Below are positions 1 through 8,677 of a stretch of 64,000 nucleotides of DNA, one piece after another. Source of the DNA: UBA1020 sp964520495 (lineage in GTDB: Bacteria > Patescibacteriota > Saccharimonadia > Saccharimonadales > Saccharimonadaceae); assembly GCA_964520495.1 (NCBI GenBank), contig CAZFMZ010000001.1, positions 62,001 to 126,000 of the forward strand. The letters are read 5' to 3'. Each line of letters begins with the position of its first letter. Positions within the stretch are counted from its first letter, which is position 1. The translations under genes and the position numbers were made by a program. The notes beneath the pieces are model-generated. The model did not search any database. It was not told where the DNA came from and saw only the letters and a program-made list of their open reading frames with translations.

Positions 1-293
1 GCGGACAAGACAAGGGGGCTGACTATACCGAGTTGATTGAAGCCTGTGCAGCCACCGACACGAAGCTGCTGGCGATCGGTTCGAACGGCGACGTGATAGC
101 GGAACTTTGTCACCAGCTCGGCGTCGTCTGTGAACGTGAAACTGGCGATATGGTTGCGATCGTCGCGAAAGCCCACGAGATCGCCCAAGCCGGGGAGATC
201 GTCGTCCTTAGCCCGGCCGCCGCCAGCTTCGACATGTTCTCGAGCTACGTCGACCGCGGTAATCAGTTCGTAGCCGCCGTATCCTCGTTATAG
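1..293 (+). CDS. murD: UDP-N-acetylmuramoylalanine--D-glutamate ligase (MurD), C-terminal fragment
   Basis: This is the 3' end of a gene that starts before the window; the reading frame is open from base 3. The visible ~97 residues match the MurD C-terminal domain: a GGQDKGADY-like strand at the very start and the family hallmark LSPAAASFDMF followed by DRG-QF near the end. MurD adds D-glutamate to UDP-MurNAc-L-Ala in the cytoplasm, an early step of peptidoglycan precursor synthesis. The next gene, on the opposite strand, is glutamate racemase, which makes the D-glutamate this enzyme uses. The two 3' ends overlap by 6 bases (288-293). murD lies about 28 kb from the division cluster here instead of inside it. 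Confidence 0.9.
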   Translation, partial: GQDKGADYTELIEACAATDTKLLAIGSNGDVIAELCHQLGVVCERETGDMVAIVAKAHEIAQAGEIVVLSPAAASFDMFSSYVDRGNQFVAAVSSL

Positions 294-932
294 GTTCAAC
301 AACTCGCGCACACGCCTGGCAATAGCCTCGGATGGTTCGAGTATCTGAGCGCGTCCGGCGGTCGCTTGGGCGATTTCCTGTTTGATCCAATGGTAGTGGG
401 TGCAGCCCAACACGATGACGTCGGCATTCTCACTCAGGCAGTATTCAACCACCTCGTCGATATGGTTACGATTCATCTGATCATCTTCGATCAACCGGGC
501 CCAGTCGCTGCAATCAGGCTCGAGTACTCGGATTCCGGCGGAGTGGGCCTGCTTGGCAGCGCGGTAGAATTCACTGGCTAAGGTAGCGGGTGTCGCACAG
601 ACGGCGATAACGCCGGTATCCGTCAATAAGGCGGCAGGTTTGAGCATCGGTTCCAGACCGATGAACGCCTGCTGCGGGTACCGTTCGCGTAAGGTAGCAA
701 TACTCACGGCGGTGGCAGTGTTGCAAGCGATGATGATGACATCGCAGTGAGCGGCCAGCAGAGGCTGAATAGCGGCGTCGGTAAGTCGGGTGATCTCATC
801 AGCCGGCCGATTCCCATAGGGGACATGTTCATGGTCGCTGGCCATCAGAAGGTCGGCAGCAGGAAACTCGGTCGCCAGAGCACTGGCTACCGCTTCGCCG
901 CCGATACCGCTGTCGAACACGCCGATACGCAT
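288..932 (-). CDS. murI: glutamate racemase
   Basis: Cofactor-independent racemase producing D-glutamate for peptidoglycan. From the chosen start the protein is 214 aa, somewhat shorter than the usual ~260. Visible motifs are the N-terminal FDSGIGG loop (residues 6-12), the first catalytic cysteine in IIACNTATA (Cys70) and the second in LGCTHYHW (Cys177). The start at 932 is chosen because MRIGVFDSG is the natural N-terminus and a TATACT box at 939-944 ends six bases before it, implying a leaderless mRNA. An upstream ATG at 968 would add 12 non-homologous residues and lies upstream of that -10 box. The gene is divergent from prfB and their -10 boxes lie about 10 bp apart. Confidence 0.92.
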   Translation of the reverse strand: MRIGVFDSGIGGEAVASALATEFPAADLLMASDHEHVPYGNRPADEITRLTDAAIQPLLAAHCDVIIIACNTATAVSIATLRERYPQQAFIGLEPMLKPAALLTDTGVIAVCATPATLASEFYRAAKQAHSAGIRVLEPDCSDWARLIEDDQMNRNHIDEVVEYCLSENADVIVLGCTHYHWIKQEIAQATAGRAQILEPSEAIARRVRELLNL

Positions 933-938
933 GCTATC

Positions 939-959
939 AGTATAGCGGGATGTTACAAT
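939..959. promoter_or_regulatory. divergent murI/prfB promoter -10 boxes
   Basis: On the minus strand TATACT (939-944) sits 6 nt from the murI start; on the plus strand TACAAT (954-959) sits 8 nt from the prfB start. Both genes therefore appear to be transcribed divergently as leaderless mRNAs from a region under 40 bp, so the two RNA polymerase footprints would overlap and the promoters may compete. Confidence 0.7.
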
Positions 960-967
960 AAGAGACA

Positions 968-2050
968 ATGCAACCTCTGGAAAAACGTGCCGCCACTCTG
1001 AATACGGCCATCAACGATGCCATCAGCCGTCTCGCGATCGAGGCGAAGCAGCGTGAGCTCGCCGAGCTCGACGCGCGCCTGGCGGAGCCCGAGGTCTGGA
1101 ACAATCCAAGCGATGCGCAGGAGCTCAGTAAGAAAGCGGCGGCACTGCGAAGTTTCATCGAACCGTGGCTGACGCTCACCTCGCAGGTCGGTGATATCGT
1201 CGAATTGATGACGATGGGAGACGATTCGATGAAAGCCGAGTTTGAAACGCAACTCGGTGCGCTTGAAGCTGAGTTTGAGGCGCGCAAGAAGGACTTATTG
1301 TTCGGCGGTAAATACGACGACCACGACGCGGTACTGCGTATTACGGCCGGTGTCGGCGGCACTGATGCTCAGGACTGGGCTGAAATGCTGGAACGGATGT
1401 ACCTCCGCTGGGCCGAGAAGGCCGGCATGGTGACGACGAACGTCGAGCGTTCAAGCGGAGAAGAAGCCGGCATCAAGACGAGTGTCATCGACGTGTCGGG
1501 CCCCTATGCGTTCGGCAAGCTCAGGAGCGAACACGGCGTCCACCGGTTGGTACGCCTGAGTCCGTTCAACTCGGATAACTTGCGTCAGACGAGTTTCGCG
1601 CTAGTGGAAATATTACCGCGCATTGATACGCCAGACGAAGTGCAACTTGAAGATAAGGATCTTAAGATCGATGTCTATCGGGCCGGCGGCCATGGCGGGC
1701 AAAGTGTCAACACGACTGATTCAGCTGTTCGCGTGACACACCTGCCAACCAATACAGTCGTGGCGATTCAGAACGAACGTTCGCAGACCCAGAACAAAGA
1801 AACGGCACTGAAACTACTGCGTTCGAAGCTGGTGCAACTACAGCTAGAGCAGCACGCTGAGAGTCTTGATGATCTGAAAGCAGGCGAGTCGGCAAATTGG
1901 GGCAGCCAGATCCGTAACTACGTGCTGCATCCGTATACGCTCGTGAAGGACACGCGTACCAAGTATGAGGATAAGGACGCCAAGAGTGTCCTGGATGGCA
2001 AGCTCGATAGCTTCATGACCTCATATCTTGAGATGTTCGCGAGTCACTAA
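968..2050 (+). CDS. prfB: peptide chain release factor 2
   Basis: Class I release factor ending translation at UGA and UAA. The 360-aa protein has the RF2 anticodon-like tripeptide SPF at residues 198-200 and the catalytic GGQ at 243-245 within GGHGGQSVN, where the loop enters the peptidyl transferase centre. The N-terminal helical region ends in the family motif PEVWNN (41-46). The reading frame is continuous from ATG: the autoregulatory +1 frameshift with an in-frame UGA, common in bacterial prfB, is not needed here. That UGA is a true stop fits the standard code. Leaderless start: TACAAT at 954-959. Confidence 0.95.
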   Translation: MQPLEKRAATLNTAINDAISRLAIEAKQRELAELDARLAEPEVWNNPSDAQELSKKAAALRSFIEPWLTLTSQVGDIVELMTMGDDSMKAEFETQLGALEAEFEARKKDLLFGGKYDDHDAVLRITAGVGGTDAQDWAEMLERMYLRWAEKAGMVTTNVERSSGEEAGIKTSVIDVSGPYAFGKLRSEHGVHRLVRLSPFNSDNLRQTSFALVEILPRIDTPDEVQLEDKDLKIDVYRAGGHGGQSVNTTDSAVRVTHLPTNTVVAIQNERSQTQNKETALKLLRSKLVQLQLEQHAESLDDLKAGESANWGSQIRNYVLHPYTLVKDTRTKYEDKDAKSVLDGKLDSFMTSYLEMFASH

Positions 2051-2119
2051 ACGATAGCCTAGGCCGTTATCAAGGCAAGCGGTATACTGTCAGTATAAAC
2101 ATAAGCGGGAGCCCACGGC

Positions 2120-3307
2120 ATGCCTGACGAGAACCAGACGCACGATACCAAGTACCAATCTCAAGAATCCGACCACGAACCAGCTGCAGCGACGGAACAA
2201 CCAGTAGTGCATCAACCGCATGCGACCGGCACGCAGGACAAAAAGGCGATCGCACCAAACACATCTCCCGAACACCCTGAGGCCGTACCAGCGGGGCCGT
2301 CGTCAGCTATTACCAATCCTGCCCAACTGGTATTACAGTGGCTGGTGTACGCCCTCTGGGGCTGGAGCGCCCTGGCGATCAGTTGGCTGACGTTTCTGGT
2401 AGTGCAATATTTCTTGAACGAAGAAGGGGCGCGCGAGGCTACCAACGACATGCTGCCGTATTCATTGGCCTCGGTCATCGTACTGGTGTTGATCTCGTTG
2501 GCTAGTGATATGTTCTATGCCCGCAAGGAACCGACGCGTAAAAGCGGTGCCGCCATGGTCGTGATGGTCATCCACGCGGTTATCTTCGCGCTGTTCGCTA
2601 TCGGCTGGCTAATCGCCGCGGTCTTCGGCGGGATCAGGATACTGATTGGCGGCTGGTCGGTTGACGCAGGCGCCCTGACTCTTATCATCGCAGCCCTGAT
2701 TGTCAGCACCGTTTACGTAGCGACGCTGCTACGCACCTTGCGACCGACAGGTCGTGGCAGTATCGTGCGTGGCTACTGGGTTTTCGTGGGAGCGGTCGTC
2801 ATCGCTTTAATCGCCGCAGGTGTGATGGGTCCAGCTGTACAGGCAGGCTTGCGTCAACAGGACCGGGTAATCGAAAACGGTCTGCCAGAGATCAGCCGAG
2901 CCATTAACGAGTACGCACGCGATAAGAAGGAGTTACCGTCCTCCTTGAGCGTGCTGAAGACCGATTTGACCGGAGACGCCAAGCGTATCGTCGAGGCTGA
3001 CAAGGTCCGCTACACGCCAAAAGGTGAGCTTCCCTCGGCAGCGCCCGCCCTGCAGGAAGAACCAAAAGAGTCGCGTGAGCCCAGTGCCAACCCGACTATC
3101 TATCCGCCCGTAGCAACTGATCGACAGACGTTCCGTTACCAGCTTTGTGTCGACTACCTGACCGAAAAGAAGCATGACAGTTATGGCTACCCAGCTTACG
3201 GTCGCGACGAGCGTACCAGGTACGACGTGACACCGAACACCTATTCTCACGACAAGGGTGAAACGTGCTACGACCTGCAGACCGACTACGCTATGACACT
3301 CATGTAA
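2120..3307 (+). CDS. multi-pass membrane protein with long soluble ends, function unknown
   Basis: I do not recognise a family. The 395-aa protein begins with ~65 polar, Pro/Glu/His-rich residues, then has about five hydrophobic stretches (roughly 70-98, 112-132, 140-175, 180-205, 215-240), and ends in a ~150-residue polar domain with two cysteines (in YQLCVDYL and ETCYDL) that could form a disulfide if the tail is outside. The start is supported by a GGGAG SD-like site ~8 nt upstream; a TATACT box at about 2082 would give a short leader. It lies between prfB and ftsE and ends shortly before the ftsE promoter, so it is probably transcribed alone. Confidence 0.75.
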   Translation: MPDENQTHDTKYQSQESDHEPAAATEQPVVHQPHATGTQDKKAIAPNTSPEHPEAVPAGPSSAITNPAQLVLQWLVYALWGWSALAISWLTFLVVQYFLNEEGAREATNDMLPYSLASVIVLVLISLASDMFYARKEPTRKSGAAMVVMVIHAVIFALFAIGWLIAAVFGGIRILIGGWSVDAGALTLIIAALIVSTVYVATLLRTLRPTGRGSIVRGYWVFVGAVVIALIAAGVMGPAVQAGLRQQDRVIENGLPEISRAINEYARDKKELPSSLSVLKTDLTGDAKRIVEADKVRYTPKGELPSAAPALQEEPKESREPSANPTIYPPVATDRQTFRYQLCVDYLTEKKHDSYGYPAYGRDERTRYDVTPNTYSHDKGETCYDLQTDYAMTLM

Positions 3308-3352
3308 AGAGGGCTATGGTATCGTTCCGGTCATGCTATACTGAACACAGCA

Positions 3353-4036
3353 ATGATTCTGTTGGATAGGGTAACCAAAACGTACGGCAAGAGTACAAAA
3401 CCCGCCTTGCAACGTATCAGCTTGCATGTCGAACCGAGAGAGTTCGTCATCTTGGTGGGTACGAGCGGTGCGGGCAAGAGTACGCTTTTGAAGTTGCTCA
3501 CGCGCGAAGAAAAGCCCACTAGCGGTAAGATAGTGGTCGGTGGTATCGATTACGATACGCTGAAGGATAAGCATATCCCTTTGCTGCGTCGCAAGATCGG
3601 TGTGGTATTCCAGGATTTCAAGCTGTTGCCACAGCGCACAGTGTTCGAGAATATCTCGTTCGCCCTAGAGATTGCCGGCATGACCAACCGTGAAATCAAG
3701 ACGACGGTACCGAAAGTCATCGAGCTGGTCGGGCTGACCGGTAAAGAAAAAAGTTTTCCGCATGAGCTGTCGGGAGGTGAACGCCAGCGCGTCGCCATCG
3801 CCCGTGCCGTCGTCCGCCAGCCGAAAATCCTGATCGCGGACGAGCCGACCGGTAACCTCGACCCGAAACACTCCTGGGATATCGTGCGCTTGCTCGAAAA
3901 GATCAATCGGTACGGGACTACCGTCCTATTGACGACCCACAACGTCGAAATCGTCAACAAACTGAAGCGCCGCGTGGTCACGCTCGAACACGGCAAGATT
4001 ACGAGCGACCAGGCGCAGGGGAGCTACAGGCAGTAA
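3353..4036 (+). CDS. ftsE: cell division ABC transporter ATP-binding protein FtsE
   Basis: Cytoplasmic ATPase of the FtsEX complex, which couples ATP hydrolysis at the division site to activation of an extracellular murein hydrolase. The 227-aa length is typical. Seen: Walker A GTSGAGKST at 36-44, Q-loop VFQDFKLLP, ABC signature LSGGERQRVAIARA and Walker B ILIADEPTGNLDP. A TATACT box (3337-3342) ends 10 nt before ATG with no SD site, so the mRNA is probably leaderless. ftsX starts two bases after the ftsE stop codon and a coiled-coil hydrolase follows, giving the complete FtsE-FtsX-hydrolase order. Confidence 0.93.
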   Translation: MILLDRVTKTYGKSTKPALQRISLHVEPREFVILVGTSGAGKSTLLKLLTREEKPTSGKIVVGGIDYDTLKDKHIPLLRRKIGVVFQDFKLLPQRTVFENISFALEIAGMTNREIKTTVPKVIELVGLTGKEKSFPHELSGGERQRVAIARAVVRQPKILIADEPTGNLDPKHSWDIVRLLEKINRYGTTVLLTTHNVEIVNKLKRRVVTLEHGKITSDQAQGSYRQ

Positions 4037-4037
4037 T

Positions 4038-5018
4038 ATGGCACGCCGTAAACTCGATGCCAAACAATTCGCGCTGCAGAAGCGTAAACGTCGCCAATGG
4101 CTGACGTTCCTGCGCATGATCAACTACGGTGTCCATAACTTTACCCGTAACGCCTGGCTGACCGTGGCTGCCACTGCCGTCATGACCATCACGCTGCTGT
4201 CAATCTTCATGACGCTAGCCGCCCGCGACGTGCTCATCAACACTGTCAGCAACGTCCAGAAAACCGTCGACCTGTCACTCTACGTCCAGACGGACACGCC
4301 CGAGCCGGCTATTGCCACGATGACGTCCGATCTTCGGAAGCTCGAGAGCGTCGAACGCGTGACCTATGTCAGCCCACAACAGGCGAGGGAAGAGTTCGCC
4401 AAGAGTCGCAAGAGCGACCCGCAGTCGCTGAATGCCCTGAACGAGTCAACCAACCGTTTCCCGGGCACGTTCAAGGTGGTGGTGTTGGATATCAACGACA
4501 CGACGGAGCTCGATCGATTTACTAAGACCAACGACACATTCGAGGAGTATCGTGATCCGAACCGTGATCCGTCATTTGAAGGTGGTGGCCGTACCATCAT
4601 CAATACCATCGGCAGCTGGGTCAGTTTGGCTGAACGAGTAGGCTACGTCCTGAGCGCCATTTTCGTCGCCCTCAGTTCGCTTATCATCTTCAACACCATC
4701 CGAATGGCCATCTTCAACCGTAAGGAAGAGATTCAGATGATGAAGCTGATCGGTGCCGATCGCCATTTCATCCGGGGTCCATTCATCGTCGAAGCAGTCG
4801 TCTACGGCTTTATCGCCGCTGTCATCGCCACCGCCGGTGGGGTAGGCATCCTGTTGCTGGTGCGACGGGGCCTGACCAGCTTCGGCGCGGCCATCAATCC
4901 GACCATCGACGTTATCATTAACAACCTATGGATCGTACTGCCAGGCATGATGTTGCTCGGTGCGGTCATCGGTATCATGTCATCACTGCTGGCGACTCGT
5001 CGCTACCTCAAGATTTAG
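4038..5018 (+). CDS. ftsX: cell division permease-like protein FtsX
   Basis: Membrane partner of FtsE. The 326-aa protein has the FtsX topology: a cytoplasmic basic N-terminus, TM1 at ~40-65, a ~135-residue extracellular domain (beginning about VQKTVDLSLYVQTDTPEP), then three TM segments in the C-terminal half with the cytoplasmic loop FNRKEEIQMMKLIGAD that is typical of FtsX and MacB-like permeases. The extracellular loop is the part that in other bacteria contacts the hydrolase (PcsB, CwlO or EnvC). It starts two bases after the ftsE stop, so it is co-transcribed and probably translationally coupled. Confidence 0.92.
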   Translation: MARRKLDAKQFALQKRKRRQWLTFLRMINYGVHNFTRNAWLTVAATAVMTITLLSIFMTLAARDVLINTVSNVQKTVDLSLYVQTDTPEPAIATMTSDLRKLESVERVTYVSPQQAREEFAKSRKSDPQSLNALNESTNRFPGTFKVVVLDINDTTELDRFTKTNDTFEEYRDPNRDPSFEGGGRTIINTIGSWVSLAERVGYVLSAIFVALSSLIIFNTIRMAIFNRKEEIQMMKLIGADRHFIRGPFIVEAVVYGFIAAVIATAGGVGILLLVRRGLTSFGAAINPTIDVIINNLWIVLPGMMLLGAVIGIMSSLLATRRYLKI

Positions 5019-5081
5019 CGGTAGTTTCGCGCCCGGGAATATTATTGACAGCCTATCATGCTTATGCTAATCTGGGGGCAG

Positions 5082-6251
5082 ATGAAACTACGGTCCACCA
5101 CACCAACATCGAAGTCTATAAAAATGCGCATCGGGCTCCTCACCATTGCGGTGATGCTGGCTGCGACCATTCCAATGACCATGATGCCGAAAGCCGGCGC
5201 TGATGAATATGACCGTCGTATTGCTGAATTGCAGCGCGAGATCGACCGTTACCAGTCGGCTGCTCAACAGTTAGGCAAGAAAGCCGATACCCTGCAGCGC
5301 AAGCTCGACGGTATCAAGAACGAAATTGCCCAGATTCAGACGCAGATTCAGCTGAACGAAGCCAAGCACCGTAAGCTGGTTGCTGAAATCAAGAAGACCG
5401 AGAAAGAAATCGCCGAAAACCGAAATGCACTGGGTGAGGTCATTGCCGACCTGGGCATCGAAGGTGAAGTGACGCCGCTTGAGATGCTGGCAAGCTCGAA
5501 GAACATTTCCGATTATGTCGACAAGCAGACGTATCAGGAATCGATGCAGGATGAACTGAACGCTACCATCAAGCGTATCAACGAGCTGAAGGATAAGCTT
5601 GAAACCCAGAAGCAGAATGTTGAGACGGTCCTGGCGAACCAGAAGCGTTCACGTGCCGCTCTTGATCAGAAGCGTGCCGCCCAGCAGAACCTTGTTGCCC
5701 AGACCCGTGGTCAGGAAAGCGCCTACAAGCGCCTGCAATCAAAGACCAAGGCCGAACAACAGGCTGTCATGGAAGCTCAGCAGGCCGCGATTCGCGCCGC
5801 CTCTGCCAATAACGGTGGTGTCGCCTTCGTCGGCGGTGGTTCCGGCGGGTACCCATGGGGCGCAGGCAACTGCCCAATGATGGGCATGTATTCAACCGGC
5901 GGCGCTGACGGTAACGGTGGCGACGGCTGGGGCTATGGCTGCCGCCAATGTGCCAGCTACGCGGCATGGAAGATCGGTCAGCGTACCGGGGTCATCCCGA
6001 CGCACGCCGGCAACGCCAACAACTTCCCAGGTTCATTTTCGAACCGCCCCCAAGGCTATGAGGGCCGCGCTAACTCAGTCGGTGTCATCATGGACGGTCA
6101 GTACGGCCACGTCGTCTGGGTAGAGACCAACCCTGATGCCAACGGCTTCATCACCGTCAGCCAGTACAACGCCAACTACGGTGACGGCTGGGGTAACTTC
6201 TCCCGCGTCCGCGTCCACCAATCTACCTACGACGTCTTCATCTACTTCTAG
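5082..6251 (+). CDS. secreted coiled-coil CHAP-domain peptidoglycan hydrolase (PcsB/CwlO-like)
   Basis: Likely murein hydrolase activated by FtsEX. From the chosen start (389 aa): a signal peptide with basic n-region, hydrophobic core ~16-35 and probable cleavage after AGA (~40); a long coiled coil at ~41-235, rich in Lys/Glu/Gln heptads; a Gly-rich linker; then a C-terminal CHAP domain (~255-389) with catalytic Cys290 in CRQCASYAAW, His343 in GHVVWVE and the Asn of QYNANYG. Start 5082 is preferred because TTGACA (5045-5050) and TAATCT (5068-5073) with a 17-bp spacer place transcription at this ATG. The layout matches PcsB, a known FtsX partner in streptococci; the pairing here is inferred from adjacency. 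Confidence 0.88.
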   Translation: MKLRSTTPTSKSIKMRIGLLTIAVMLAATIPMTMMPKAGADEYDRRIAELQREIDRYQSAAQQLGKKADTLQRKLDGIKNEIAQIQTQIQLNEAKHRKLVAEIKKTEKEIAENRNALGEVIADLGIEGEVTPLEMLASSKNISDYVDKQTYQESMQDELNATIKRINELKDKLETQKQNVETVLANQKRSRAALDQKRAAQQNLVAQTRGQESAYKRLQSKTKAEQQAVMEAQQAAIRAASANNGGVAFVGGGSGGYPWGAGNCPMMGMYSTGGADGNGGDGWGYGCRQCASYAAWKIGQRTGVIPTHAGNANNFPGSFSNRPQGYEGRANSVGVIMDGQYGHVVWVETNPDANGFITVSQYNANYGDGWGNFSRVRVHQSTYDVFIYF

Positions 6252-6277
6252 TAGTCGACACAGGTAATAATCACACT

Positions 6278-6301
6278 AGCGCACCCCGAAAGAGGTGCGC
6301 T
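6278..6301 (+). terminator. GC-rich hairpin between hydrolase and ctpA
   Basis: Arms AGCGCACC (6278-6285) and GGTGCGCT (6294-6301) form an 8-bp stem with an 8-nt loop 26 nt after the hydrolase stop codon. It lacks a clear T-run, so it may be a weak terminator or an RNA-stabilising hairpin. Its last base is the first base of the ctpA -10 box TATACT (6301-6306), so stem and promoter cannot evolve independently. Confidence 0.45.
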
Positions 6302-6313
6302 ATACTTATGCTA

Positions 6314-7498
6314 ATGGAAAAAAGGGTAGAACTCTCGAAGGCATATTTGTTGACTGCCGGATTGCTGATACTTTTGGTCGGCTTCGTGGCTGGCACGCGG
6401 AGCGATCAGATTATCGGCACGGTCGGTCCGCTGCTCGGATTCCGTGTCAGCACCGAGACACTCGATGACGCGCGACTCCAGGAGACATACCGGACATTGA
6501 AGGCCTACTACAACGGTCCGCTCGACGATGCGTTGCTGCTCGAGGGAGCCCAGCGTGGGCTGGTAGAGGCGGCGGACGATAACTACACCGTGTTCATGAA
6601 CCGCAAGGAAGCCGACGAATTTAACCGCGACCTGAGCGGTGACATCGGCGGCGGTATCGGCGCCGAGATAGGCATGCGCAAGGGCCGTCCGACCGTCGTA
6701 CGGGCACTGCCGGACAACCCAGCTATCAAGGCGGGCATACATGCCGGTGACATCATCATCGGCGTGAATGAAGAAGCGACCGACGGCTGGACGGTCGAGA
6801 AGACCGTCGCACGCATCAAAGGTGAGCCGGGCACGACGGTCAAGCTGTCATTGCTGCGTGGTGACACGCCAAAGGAGATTAGCATCACGCGAGCCGTCAT
6901 CAACAACCCAAGTGTTACCTCTGAACTCAAGGGCGAGGTCGGCATCCTGACGGTCAGTCGTTTCGACTCGGAAACCGTCAGTCTGGTACGTAAGGCCGTT
7001 GACCGGCTGAAGAACCAGGGTATGACCAAACTGGTACTCGACCTGCGCGGCAACGGTGGCGGCTATCTTGATGCGGCACCCGGCGTGGCTGGCATGTGGC
7101 TGAGCGACAAAGTGGTCGTGAGTATCAAGGCCAATGCCGAGGGCTCCGAGACGTATCGATCGGAAGGTGATCAATCACTCAAGGGCGTACCGACGGCCGT
7201 CTTGGTGAACGCCGGTACCGCCAGCGCCGCTGAAATCATTGCGGCCGCCCTGAAGCAGCACAAGGTAGCCACTATTGTCGGCGAGCAGACCTTCGGCAAG
7301 GGGACAGTGCAGGAGTTGGTGCCGCTCTCAGACGGCGCGATGCTGAAGGTGACGATCAAGCGCTGGTATACGCCCAACGGCGCCAACGTCGAGGGCAAGG
7401 GCATCCGGCCACAGGTCGAAGCTGAGCTGACCCAGAAAGACCTTGATGCCGGTAAGGACCCTCAGCTTGAGGCTGCGCTGCAGACCCTCGGTCGATAA
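6314..7498 (+). CDS. ctpA: C-terminal processing serine protease (S41 family, CtpA-like)
   Basis: Membrane-anchored periplasm-side protease that trims exported proteins, often wall hydrolases, from their C-termini. The 394-aa protein has one N-terminal TM helix (~11-28), a PDZ domain at ~112-197 and an S41 domain with Ser304 in GTASAAE and Lys329 in GEQTFGKG, the catalytic dyad. Start 6314 is preferred over the ATG at 6308: TATACT at 6301-6306 ends 7 nt before 6314 but only one base before 6308. Its position after the FtsEX hydrolase suggests, without proving, that it processes that hydrolase or other surface proteins. Confidence 0.92.
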   Translation: MEKRVELSKAYLLTAGLLILLVGFVAGTRSDQIIGTVGPLLGFRVSTETLDDARLQETYRTLKAYYNGPLDDALLLEGAQRGLVEAADDNYTVFMNRKEADEFNRDLSGDIGGGIGAEIGMRKGRPTVVRALPDNPAIKAGIHAGDIIIGVNEEATDGWTVEKTVARIKGEPGTTVKLSLLRGDTPKEISITRAVINNPSVTSELKGEVGILTVSRFDSETVSLVRKAVDRLKNQGMTKLVLDLRGNGGGYLDAAPGVAGMWLSDKVVVSIKANAEGSETYRSEGDQSLKGVPTAVLVNAGTASAAEIIAAALKQHKVATIVGEQTFGKGTVQELVPLSDGAMLKVTIKRWYTPNGANVEGKGIRPQVEAELTQKDLDAGKDPQLEAALQTLGR

Positions 7499-7537
7499 CG
7501 GTTGTGCTTCACACAATTTACCGGTAGTATAAGTGGT

Positions 7538-7963
7538 ATGGACACGAAAAAGAAAATTCTCTTAGTAGAGGACGATACGGCCTTGGCCGGCGTCTACCGC
7601 TCCCGTCTCGAACTTGAAGGCTTTGACATCAAAGAGGTGAACAATGGCGAAGACGCGCTGTCGGCCGCCATTGACTACAAACCGGACCTTATCCTGCTCG
7701 ACGCCATGATGCCGAAGATCTCCGGTTTTGACGTACTTGATATCCTCCGCAACACCCCCGATACCACCAATATCCGCGTCATCATGCTGACGGCCCTCAG
7801 TCAACCAAAGGACAAGGAGCGCGCCGAGAGCCTGGGCGTTGATGATTACTTGGTGAAGTCGCAGGTCGTCATCGGCGATGTCGTCGAACGCGTCAAGCAC
7901 CATCTCGGCCTCGACCAAGCGGCAGCAGCGGAATCGCCTGTCCCGACCACTCCGGAACAGTAG
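7538..7963 (+). CDS. single-domain response regulator (receiver only)
   Basis: The 141-aa protein is one CheY-like receiver domain: acidic pocket VEDD (10-13), phospho-acceptor Asp55 in LILLDAMMP, Thr in VIMLTALS and Lys in YLVKSQ. A ~20-residue Ala/Pro-rich tail follows, with no output domain, so it must act by protein-protein contact. Its sequence (DAMMPKISGFDVLDILR, LVKSQV) closely resembles the receiver of the regulator at 51203-52114, suggesting paralogs. The start at 7538 follows a TAGTAT/TATAAG element by 4-7 nt, again leaderless. No kinase is adjacent. Confidence 0.88.
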   Translation: MDTKKKILLVEDDTALAGVYRSRLELEGFDIKEVNNGEDALSAAIDYKPDLILLDAMMPKISGFDVLDILRNTPDTTNIRVIMLTALSQPKDKERAESLGVDDYLVKSQVVIGDVVERVKHHLGLDQAAAAESPVPTTPEQ

Positions 7964-7987
7964 GGGCGAACCTCGATGCAAACGTAC

Positions 7988-8014
7988 GCGGTATTGACTA
8001 AATACCGCTTTTTT
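7988..8014 (+). terminator. intrinsic terminator of the response regulator gene
   Basis: Stem GCGGTATT (7988-7995) with AATACCGC (8001-8008), 5-nt loop, followed by six T residues (8009-8014). It is a well-formed Rho-independent terminator 25 bases after the regulator stop. Confidence 0.85.
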
Positions 8015-8022
8015 GCTATAAT
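7994..8022 (+). promoter_or_regulatory. strong promoter built into the preceding terminator
   Basis: -35 TTGACT (7994-7999), 17-bp spacer, -10 TATAAT (8017-8022). The -35 hexamer occupies the end of the left stem and the loop of the terminator, and the right arm plus T-run form the spacer. It drives the gene at 8057 with a ~28-nt, A/C-rich leader without an SD site. Confidence 0.75.
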
Positions 8023-8056
8023 AAATAAAATAGCAACCACCACGTAACAAACACCT

Positions 8057-8677
8057 ATGCACGAACATTCGCATCAACCAGCCTCGCCGGACCTCATGGA
8101 CGCCCTTCACGATGTTGAACGAGGCCAATATCTTCGGATGGCGGAAGGTGAGAGCCGGGAACGGATCATCGAAGCACTGGACGCCCTCGGCGTGACAGGT
8201 GAGGTTCAGAGTCAGGAGTCAATCGAGCATGGCACTCAGGACGCGAAGTGGCTAGTGGAGACAGGGAACGCCGCCGAGGCGTTGAAAGCACACCGATTCG
8301 TTGATGATCGGGCGCTCAGGCCGTACCTGGAGAACGAATATCCTACCGTGACAGTCGATTTCGCGACCGATGCGGCGGTACCGATACGATGGGACAAGCT
8401 CGATAGCGCCGAAAGCTTTGATAGTTGGCTGGGCCGAGGTCGAGACGGCAGCGGTGAAGTCGACGGTATGATGATGAGCCGGGACAAGATATTCGAGTTT
8501 GCCAGCCGCGACACGAAACTTCCTTCAATCGAACTGCTTATCATCCTGACCCCTGACGGACCGATTTGCGTATCACGCAACAGCCACCGTGCTGCCGCCG
8601 CGATCCTGCGCAGCGAGAATATCGGGTGTGACGCCCTGAGGGTCATCGACGCCCGCGACAAAAGCCACGGCAACTAA
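8057..8677 (+). CDS. hypothetical protein with ParB-like C-terminal stretch
   Basis: I do not recognise the family. The 206-aa protein is soluble and acidic with no TM segment. The C-terminal part (LLIILTPDGPICVSRNSHRAAAAILRSE, split here for length as ~160-187) resembles the ParB/Srx-type nuclease fold, where a G-x-HR-A-A motif follows a strand carrying the active site; this is a weak resemblance seen by eye only. It is read from its own strong promoter and ends in a terminator shared with rpmA on the other strand. Confidence 0.65.
   Translation: MHEHSHQPASPDLMDALHDVERGQYLRMAEGESRERIIEALDALGVTGEVQSQESIEHGTQDAKWLVETGNAAEALKAHRFVDDRALRPYLENEYPTVTVDFATDAAVPIRWDKLDSAESFDSWLGRGRDGSGEVDGMMMSRDKIFEFASRDTKLPSIELLIILTPDGPICVSRNSHRAAAAILRSENIGCDALRVIDARDKSHGN

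Noticed and set aside
968..1045. Programmed +1 frameshift in prfB
   Set aside because: The frame is open from ATG through the N-terminal domain with no in-frame TGA or slippery CTT-TGA.
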